Assembly (NCBI RefSeq): GCF_004027225.2
Contig: NC_044277.2
Location: 30,596,495 to 30,660,494 of the forward strand
Reading direction: 5' to 3'
Source: Strigops habroptila
Taxonomy: Eukaryota > Chordata > Aves > Psittaciformes > Psittacidae
Length of the DNA stretch: 64,000 nt
Made by a program: the position numbers and the translations under genes. The stretch's first letter is position 1, and every line of letters begins with the position of its first letter. Below are positions 55,926 to 64,000 of this stretch, piece after piece. The notes under the pieces are model-generated. The model worked only from the letters and a program-made list of their open reading frames with translations, did no database searches and was not told the DNA's origin.

Positions 55926-58889
55926 AGGTTTGTGTATGCCTCATTGGCTAATCCTGTCTTGGATAATAGAGTTTGTATTTCACCCTCTTTTCTCTCTTGA
56001 AAAGGGAGAAAGATAAAGTAGACATTCAAGCATTATTAGAAAACAATGCAGCACACACTCAGATATAATGCTAATTACAGATTTTCCATCTCTTTGCCCA
56101 GTTAGGCCCAAATGCCACTGAAACAAATTTGACAACTGCTATCAGAAGACTGTGGTATTTTATGGCTTTTGCAAATAGATACAAAGCAGCTATTAAGACA
56201 TCAATATACATATTCTGTGAAACTCAAGAACAGTGAAGAGATTTGTCAGTGAATATATGCAACTCGACAAAGATAGAGACCTTGGTAAAAAGAGTTGAAG
56301 AATCTAGGATACAAACATATGCTGATAAAACCCACTGTGATTAATAACAATTACATGCTCAGATAAATAAGAAATACTCCTGTCTGGAATTAATGAATAA
56401 AGAAAAGCCAACAAAACTTAGATGGCAAGTTTGTGCTGGGAAGAGTGACTACATTAAATGAAAAATGAGGTTTGGATAAATTCATATGTGCGCAGTCAAT
56501 AAACCACAGTTACAGAATATCTTTTAAGCAAAAAACATTTTACATACCTTATTTTTCTTGTTACTAGCATTTCATGTTTTCATAATTTCAGTTCTCCTCT
56601 GTCTAATTTGTATTTTTAGCTTGCTAGGTTCTCTTTCTTAATTCAACTCCTAATTTATGACCATTAGGTTTTGTTCATATTTTATTTTTGTAACAGAAAT
56701 CATGTTATCTTCATATAACATTTGTACTTTAGAAATAAGAAAAAAAAATATTGCTACTAAATATATCATAATTTCTCTCCACCATAATGTTTCACCGTTC
56801 GCCTTAAAGATGCAACTTGGAACTTTTTTTTTACAAAGACATTATGGCTCGGTAAAGGAACATGACATTAATTACAATAAGCAAACTATATTAAAGGAAC
56901 AAACCATATATATAAAAACACAAAGTAAGCTTACAGATCAAACTATTCTAAAAATTAACATAAAACAGCATTATTAAATAGTTGTAATAAATGTTAATCA
57001 ATTCACTCACTTTTATCTGAAGTTTAGGATAGGCTATTCAGGAATTTTATGGATTTTAGTTTCTTTTTTCATTTTAATATAAGCAATCAGAAGTAGCCAA
57101 GTGAAGTCATGTGTTAACCTTCCAAATGTTTACTATAAAAATCTGTGTTTAAAGTGTCTATCATCTTTATAAGACAGAACTAAAATAATAAACAAACTTT
57201 GGAAATATATTCAATTTATTTTAGGACATTCAGAGTTTATCAGGTATCGTTGTTATTCCGAGAATATAAGGGTCTAAGTAAAGGAAGAGTTATCTTACTT
57301 ATAAAGCTACACCTTTATAAATACATGCATATTTTACACACATATACAGAAACAATTTCAGAAACTGGATCCAAATTGTGGGTAAGAAAACTATTATTTG
57401 CTCATAATCAGGCAATACAAATAAAAATGCTCAGAATAAACTTATATATTTTATATTATATGTTTTATATTTTATCTTCCAGGTAATGTTTACTATTCAG
57501 TTCACTAAAACAAGTAGCATTACAATTCTGACAAACTCAAAAGTGCTACCATGTTTAAATAAAAAAATGAAAAACCTCTTAACCAACAGAACTCCAAAGG
57601 ATTGTCCTGTGAGCACATACCCAAAATGAAGTACTTTTATGGCAACATTATGAGCTTTTGTTCAGCTGTTTCTGGTGGGCAGAATTGTAGTTCTTACTCC
57701 ATATTGTATACTGTAGTAAAGCAGATGCAAAGACATGCCCACATCACATAACTAGAAGTGATGGATTTGATAGAGCCTGGTTTGCCCTTCCTTTCATTGC
57801 TTTTTCTTCTGAACCATCACAGATAATCTTTTATTCTGTCCTTAATTTTCTGATGACAGTCCATAACTAGGTTTATGAATCTTTGATTCATGCAATCATT
57901 CATCTTTCTAATGTGGCTAGGGGATCATAAGCTAACAAATCATGCCCAGAGGTCACATGGATCTTTAATTATTGTGTGATTAACACTGAAAATTAGTTAG
58001 CTATAATAAAATCTTTTTGGCAAATATAATTCCTGAATCCTTTTAAAATACAACAAATCGATATTGTTTAGCATTTCATCAATGCTGAAACATCTAGACA
58101 AGTGTAGAAAAAAATCCACCTTGGGATTGGTGTGTCATATATTCCACCATTTAACTGAATGGAGAGTTCAGAAGTTGTTAAACTCAATGAGAAAGGAAAC
58201 ACCTGGAAAAATAAGGAAGAGATAATAAAGTGTCCGTTATTTGAAGGACAATGCGCATATTAATGTTTTCAGCACACTGACAAGCATGTCAATAGTAAAA
58301 TACACACTGAATAAGTTCACTAAAATACTGTTCCTAAATTATTTAATCTTAGTAGGAAATACTTTGTCACATGTTTTTTAACTTATATTTCTCACATAAG
58401 TATCAGCATGCCTGTTAGATGACTAAGCCTCATATCCACTGGAGACCCAGGCAGCAAACTGAACTGAAATGTTCTAGCTGTTCAGCTGACCAAAGTGTCT
58501 ACTTAAGAATGACAAAAATTGGTCTAATTTCCATTAAACATTTTCTCTCTTCATGGGAGTACAAACACATTCCACAGATGTTGATAAATACAGGGAGATT
58601 CCCAGACATGAATCTCACCAGCATGAATTCAAAAGATTCTAGAAGTATTTAAATTATTTATATTTTTCAGGCATCAAAGCCTTTTTCCTTCAATTATTTA
58701 TCTTTCATGCTTACCTCCTTCAGAATCTTCCACATTCACCTTTATTCTTTGTTGTCCATTTCAAATAACAGACTGTGAACCGTCAAAGTCTAAATCTTTG
58801 TCTAAAAATTGTTTCTACTTTGATAGCTGTGATGAAATGTGCAGCAAAATGTTTTACAAGTCCCTTAGGCAATCCTTGTATACTACCAA
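55926..58889. other. AT-rich DNA, no supported gene
   Basis: About 3 kb without recognised repeats. Frames of 95-106 codons at 56657-57486 are Ile/Lys/Tyr/Asn-rich as expected from AT bias and show no domain. Confidence 0.5.
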
Positions 58890-59528
58890 GGAGGCAATTT
58901 GCCTCAATTTTAGAAAAGTTTTCAACACTGCCTCCCACAGTATCTGAGTTAAGTCATTATGGTCTGGATAGATGTATGGCTAGATGGATAAAAACTGGTT
59001 GAATTTTTGGCCTAATAGAGTAGTCGTTAGTGGGTCACCCTCTAACTGGAATCCAGTGTACTACCACAGGAGTTTGTACTGGGACCTCTACTCTTTTAGA
59101 TCTTAATCAACAACGCAGAGTGGGCAACAAAGTGCACTGTCATCAAGTTGCTCTCAACAAGTCAGTGTTGAGAGCCTGGCTGCTACTAAGTGGAATCTCA
59201 ACATGCTGAATGAATGGAGATATGAACCTTATGATATTCTATAAGGACAAGGACAAGGCCTATATGTAGGAAGAAAGAACTCCTTGCACTGACAGAGCAG
59301 AGCTGCAGGAAATGACCTGCAGCTTTTTGTAAATTGAACGTGAGACAGCACTGTGCCTAGGTAGCAAAAGAGATCAACAGCATCCTCAGCTGTATTAGCA
59401 GGAGCACAGGTAGAAGGCTGAGGGAAATTATTATCCTCCTTTACTCAACACCCAGGAGATCATATTTGTGTCTAGTTCTGGGTTCCCCAGCAGGAAAAAA
59501 TACAAAGATAAACTGGAATGCATTTAGT

Positions 59529-60095
59529 GTGACCAGCAGGTTGAAGGAGGTGATCCTCCCCTTCTACTCTGCTCTTGTAAGACCTCACTTGGAGTATTGT
59601 GTACAGTTCTGGTGTCCTCAACATAAAAAGGATATGGAGCTGTTGGAGCAAGTCCAGAGGAGTGCCACGAGGATGATCAGGGGGCTGGAGCATGAAGACA
59701 GGCTGAGAAAGCTGGGGCTGTTCAGCCTGGAGAAGTGAAGGCTGCGTGGAGACCTCAGAGCAGCCTTTCAGTATCTGAAAGGGGGCCTATAAGGATGGCG
59801 GAGAGGGATTCTTCACCAGGGACTGTAGCAACAGGACAAGGGGTAATGGGTTTAAACTTAAACAGGAGAAGTTTAGGTTAGATATAAGGAAGAAGTTCTT
59901 TACCGTGAGGTGGTGAGGCACTGGAACAGGTTGCCCAGAGAAGTGGTAAATGCTCCATCTCTGGCAGTGTGCAGGGCCAGGTTGGACAGAGCCTTGGGCA
60001 ACATGGTCTAGTGTGAGGTGTCCCTGCTCATGGCAAGGGGATTGGAACTAGGTGATCTTAAGGTTCTTTCCAACCCTAACGATTCTATGATTCTA
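59529..60095 (+). mobile_element. Younger CR1 LINE inserted in the old CR1
   Basis: Similarity to the young copies begins at GTGACCAGCAGG (59529) and runs to GATTCTATGATTCTA (60095). A frame at 59466-59738 reads [22 protein letters not shown] across the junction and ends at a TGA within the LEK codons. A 9-base loss removes the LPY codons (GLEHEDRL against [11 protein letters not shown]). It is more diverged than the 10.2-kb and 35.8-kb copies. Confidence 0.92.
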
Positions 60096-60192
60096 ATGAG
60101 TTCATTGTCAGGCCATTTTCAGGGACCTGGAGCTCTTACTCTGTGAGGAGAGGCTGACGGACCCAGGCTTGTTACACCTGGAGAAGACATGG

Positions 60193-60761
60193 TGTTGTGG
60201 TTTAAGCCCAGCTGGTAACTCAGAACCACTCAGCCGCTCGCTCGCTCACTCCCCCACTTCTTCCTCCCCCAGCTCCCGGAGGGATGGGGAGGAGAATCGG
60301 AAGAATATAACTCCCACAGGTTGAGATGAGAACAGTCCAGTAACTAAGGTACCACACAAAACCACTACTGCTACCACCAATAATAATAATGATAAGGGAA
60401 ATAACAAGGGGAGAGCATACAATTGCTCACCACCTGCCCACCGATACCCAGCCAGACACGAGCAGCAATCTGGGCCTTTCGGGTAACTCCCCCTGGTTTA
60501 TATACAGGGCATGACGTGCCGTGGTATGGAATACCCCTTTGGCTAGTTTGGGTCAGGTGTCCTGTCTCTGCTTCTTCCCGGCTTCCCCTCCTCCCTGGCA
60601 AAGCATGAGACTGAGAAAGTCCTTGGTCAGAGTAAACATTACTTAGCAACAGCTAAAAACATCGGTGTTATCAGCGTTGTTCGCAGACTAAAGTCGGAAA
60701 CACAGCACTACACCAGCTACTAAAAAGGAGAAAAAGGACTGCTACTGCTGAACCCAGGGCA
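60193..60761 (-). mobile_element. Solo LTR, family A, inserted in the old CR1
   Basis: On the minus strand it runs from TGCCCTGGG (60761) to the GGGCTTAAACCACAACA end (60193), with TG...CA termini. It is flanked by CATGG (60188-60192) and GATGG (60762-60766), a likely 5-bp target duplication with one mismatch. It is the most complete copy of the LTR that also heads the defective provirus at 1-2338. The internal region is gone, as expected after LTR-LTR recombination. Confidence 0.88.
60497..60504 (-). promoter_or_regulatory. LTR TATA box
   Basis: TATATAAA on the minus strand, conserved in position with the 34.9-kb copy. Current activity is unknown. Confidence 0.6.
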
Positions 60762-61050
60762 GATGGCTTTGGAGGTACCTCACAGCAGTCTTCCAGTATC
60801 TGCAGGGAGGTTATTAAGATGGAGTCAGGCTTTTTGCAATAGCGCATGGTGAGAGGATGAAAGGCACTAGACTTGGAACAAGGCAGATTTAGAATGGAGA
60901 ATCTTCATGAGGAGACTCAAGCACTTAAAGAAGTTGCATTAGGCCTTGCTCTGCTTATTGTGACCTCATAGCTGAGCCTATTTTGAGCAGTAGGTTGGAC
61001 CAGAGACCTTCTGAGGTCCCTTCCAAGCTGAATTTTCCTATAATCCTATC

Positions 61051-64000
61051 ATTTGATGAATCTATATCATTCAGCTTTGTCAAAAACGCTATCTTCTTGT
61101 GGTTGCCAGATATACTAGCATAAAGACTTCACATTTGTCAGGATGTATTGCAGTTCTTTTCTGTGCTTAAAATAAAACAACCACAGCACCATGTGGTTTC
61201 CATTAGAAAGTGCTGACTTTTTAATAGAGCAAACCGAAGATGACTTGTACAGTACAACTTCCTGTCACATTTACAAGGATTCCCTATACAGGAGGTTGTT
61301 CGCAGGTACTGGCGGTTTGTAAATGTACAACACGGTTACTTGAGTGTCTGTTTGAATTAAACCCATATGCTGAGATATCAACTCCATGAGGTCCAGAATG
61401 TATGAATATCTACTGTCATTCCCAACACTGGAATATATTATTTTTTATATATATAATGTAATTAAATTTAGATGTCCAGCCTTAAATTAAGATGGTTCAT
61501 GGGCTGCAACCAAGTAAAAGATGTTACAGTATTACTTAATCTATTCTCTTAATCCCTAAAGTAGCTCACATTACCTGGACTCTCTTCGTATACAGAAACT
61601 ACTATTCTGAAACGTGATAGATATAAAAATTATGATTTTGATGATGCTATAACCAACATCTACATGCAAATTTTCCTGATAACTGCTTTTCCGCCAGTCA
61701 TACCAGATCCTGGATAGCAAGCAGGAGAATTAACAAGGAGATACAAGAATGCTGGCTTCATCTTGTTAAAGTCTCTCTCTATAAAAATGTTCTCCTCTGT
61801 GTACACAGGTTTTCAGAGAAGACACACTTGAAGAAAAAACAAGAAACTCAACAACTACCCAGTCAATTTTTCCTTCCACAGGTCCCTTTTAGATGTTTTG
61901 CCAAAAAATATTATTTTACTAACAAATGAGGTTATAGTTGTTTCTAGCATCAGAAAACCCAAATTGCAACAAGGAGTCTAAAAGAACTACCAAATCCAGT
62001 TCCAAATGTAATCATATATAACAAGCAAAAAGTAAGCTGGTACAAATGGCTGCTCGTGGAAAGTTTCATATCCTCAACAGAAGAAAGTAAATCTGGTAGC
62101 CTGTATGGCATGCCACAGCATTTAGAAAAAAATACTTGTCCAGCAAGCTTCAGTTAGTTTTCAGGATATGTTTATTTCAGGTGGATTATGGCTTTACAAG
62201 AAATAGTATAACATATTTTTGTTGAGATGAGGGTATCCTACAGTTAGATTGCATACAATGTACAACTACTATGATGCAGGCTACTGTGAAACTGATTCTC
62301 CTGATCCATGTAAGATGCTCAGTATTCCACAGTATAAGAGCTGCAGATTCTACATTTTCAAAGTAGTCCTATGAAAATCTTGATATCCAGTGTAGCAAGC
62401 CTTCTTTTTTCTTATTTTTTTCCTCAGAAGAAATGTCAATCTTTTCATCATGTCTCACTGCCATAAAAGGAATATGATGTACTCACTGATAGAAATTTTG
62501 TGATAAAATTTTAAAAACAACTCCTACATGTATATTGTTACACATGATATATGTAGCTTACACAAGAGTAACTTGCTTGCTTTCTTCACCTAGCTAAAGT
62601 TTAAAATACGAAGATATGAAGGAAACAACTAATGAACAATAGTGATGCATTTACTTAATTTTCTATGTATTTTTACTTATCTAGGTAAAGAATAATGGGA
62701 CATTGAAAATAGAATCATTCAAGTTGCATTGAAGAGAGAGAAATAGCCTGAGAAGACATACTTGAGAGGATATTAATTGTTATGACAAAAGGAAGATCTG
62801 CCTACCCAACAGCAGACACCTACTCAACAGCACAACCTCAGACACTATTAACTTCTGTTTGACTTAAGTTTGTACAGATTTTTGACAGTTGTCTCCCTAG
62901 CACCATCTGGTGTCTGCCAACTTGTAACTTGTGAGAATGCACCATACACAAAAAGAATTCAGCTCATGGCCTCATGGGACAGAAAAATTTACAGCAGGCA
63001 TCTCGACAAAGGCTCAGAAGAAAATTAGGCAGGCTGGAATGAGCATACATTATGTTTATGATTTTCACCAACCTAGGCTGGTGAAACATTGAACAAATGC
63101 ATATTTGCCCATGTCTCATGTATTCCCTCTGTTGGAATATGAAGGATGATAAAAGCATGGATGTTCATGTTACCTGAATTTTACATATGAAGTATTTCCT
63201 TCTTCAGTCCAAATTTTACTTAGAAGATATGCTAACTACATTTCAGCTAAATGGTACTTTAACCAGCTTCAGCTTGCATGGCATATATGAAAAAAAAAAA
63301 TCACATAACATATACTTTTCCAATAAAAACATATTGAAAAGATATTCAGTATAGCCTTAAGAACTGGAATACTAATTTTTTTTTTTTTTACGATGCATGG
63401 CTGCCGACAGGAGTATCAGGCCACAGCTGTGCAGAAAATGATTCAACCTCCATATGCTGCCACTGTGTATGCTATACCGTAATTCATAAATATGAGGAGT
63501 GAAAGTACCATTATTCAATGTCCCTGAAGAAAATAAGAGCCTATGTTTTTTTAGTATTCATCTGTTTTGCAGAATGGTTTAATTTAATTTTAATGTATGC
63601 ATTATTTTGTCTTAGGGGAAAAAAAACAACCTTGAAATGGTAAAATAATCAAATACTGAATCAATATGCAATAAACTGTTCTGATATCACTTTCAATTTG
63701 TTTTAGTACAATTAAAATAATATATTTTCTAAATACTTTTAGAGACATGCACCTGTTATATATTACTATTATTACAGAATATATCACTATTTGATAGTTT
63801 CATCAAAAAATCCTAGATAGTAGTCTATCTGAATTATGTTAACTAAAATATGGCCACTGTCTTAATTAGTCTGCAAGATTAAAATCAAATGGATCTGGGA
63901 TAAAAACTGAAGTCTAAACATGCCGTATATATCATGTGTACAACAGGGCACATAGAAGTCAAAAGGTCATTATTTCTTCTGAAAATTACATATTCTCATG
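61051..64000. other. AT-rich DNA, no supported gene
   Basis: About 3 kb without recognised transposons or coding frames above 65 codons. T/A runs occur at 63290-63300 and 63376-63389. Confidence 0.5.

Larger units (their letters stand above)
58890..61050 (+). mobile_element. Old CR1 LINE split by two later insertions
   Basis: Three plus-strand segments are collinear parts of one old CR1. 58890-59528 runs from RT palm codons (GGTCTGGATAGATGTATGGC, then TAGATGGATAAAAACTGG) to CAGTTCTGGGTTCC-like codons. 60096-60192 has GGGACCTGGAGCTCTTAC and GAGGAGAGGCTGACGGACCC. 60762-61050 runs from CCTCACAGCAGTCTTCCAG to the 3' UTR phrase GAGGTCCCTTCCAAGCTGAA and ends near ATAATCCTATCAT. The gaps are filled by a younger CR1 and a solo LTR. 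It is full of stops. Confidence 0.85.

Overview
The window reads as a stretch of bird nuclear genome. The evidence is many CR1 LINE copies (3' tails of ATTCTATG-type octamers, 5' truncation, ORF2 with FADD reverse transcriptase) and long terminal repeats of types I recognise from avian endogenous retroviruses. The background is AT-rich with no operon-like coding. I found no convincing host protein-coding exon, tRNA, rRNA or CRISPR array. It looks like an intergenic or intronic desert built up by successive retroelement insertions. Species cannot be named from the sequence alone.

Layout. 1-2338: a defective endogenous retrovirus on the minus strand (LTR piece, gag-like Ala/Thr repeat ORF, RNase H and integrase remnants; protease and RT absent). 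2.7-4.4 kb: three small CR1 relics. 4.4-10.2 kb: unique AT-rich DNA with one G-rich patch. 10.18-12.95 kb: a young 5'-truncated CR1 (+) with a long uninterrupted endonuclease/RT frame. 13.0-13.7 kb: an old CR1 relic (-). 13.75-14.92 kb: another young CR1 (-), inverted relative to the first. 15-30.5 kb: unique AT-rich DNA with G-quadruplex-type runs and one short tandem repeat. 30.5-31.4 kb: a CR1 of a different subfamily (+). 34.68-35.05 kb: an LTR fragment (+). 35.76-40.10 kb: an almost full-length CR1 (+) with CpG-rich 5' UTR, intact ORF1 and an ORF2 with only a few lesions. 40.28-41.20 kb and 47.24-48.12 kb: two oppositely oriented LTRs of a second family. 41.81-42.38 kb: CR1 (-). 48.49-49.16 kb: a textbook solo LTR of a third family with a 4-bp target duplication. 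53.3-55.9 kb: old CR1 relics (-). 58.9-61.05 kb: a three-layer nest, an old CR1 (+) interrupted by a younger CR1 (+) and by a solo LTR (-). 61.05-64 kb: unique AT-rich DNA.

How the parts relate. The CR1 copies at 10.2, 13.7 and 35.8 kb are nearly identical by eye and belong to one recent subfamily. Only the 35.8 kb copy carries the 5' UTR, ORF1 and the start of ORF2, so it shows the layout of the source element: a GC-rich internal promoter region, ORF1 (zinc-finger-like cysteines, coiled coil, SGNH esterase-like fold), ORF2 (AP-type endonuclease plus reverse transcriptase), and a 3' UTR with a short hairpin and octamer tail. LTR family A occurs three times (1943-2338, 34682-35045, 60193-60761), and the defective provirus at the left edge shows which retrovirus it belongs to. 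The most unusual points are the ORF1 esterase whose catalytic Asp/His positions both read glycine, the missing ATG for ORF2, the 901-codon open frame at 10.2 kb that borrows a start codon from flanking DNA, and the nested insertions near 60 kb.
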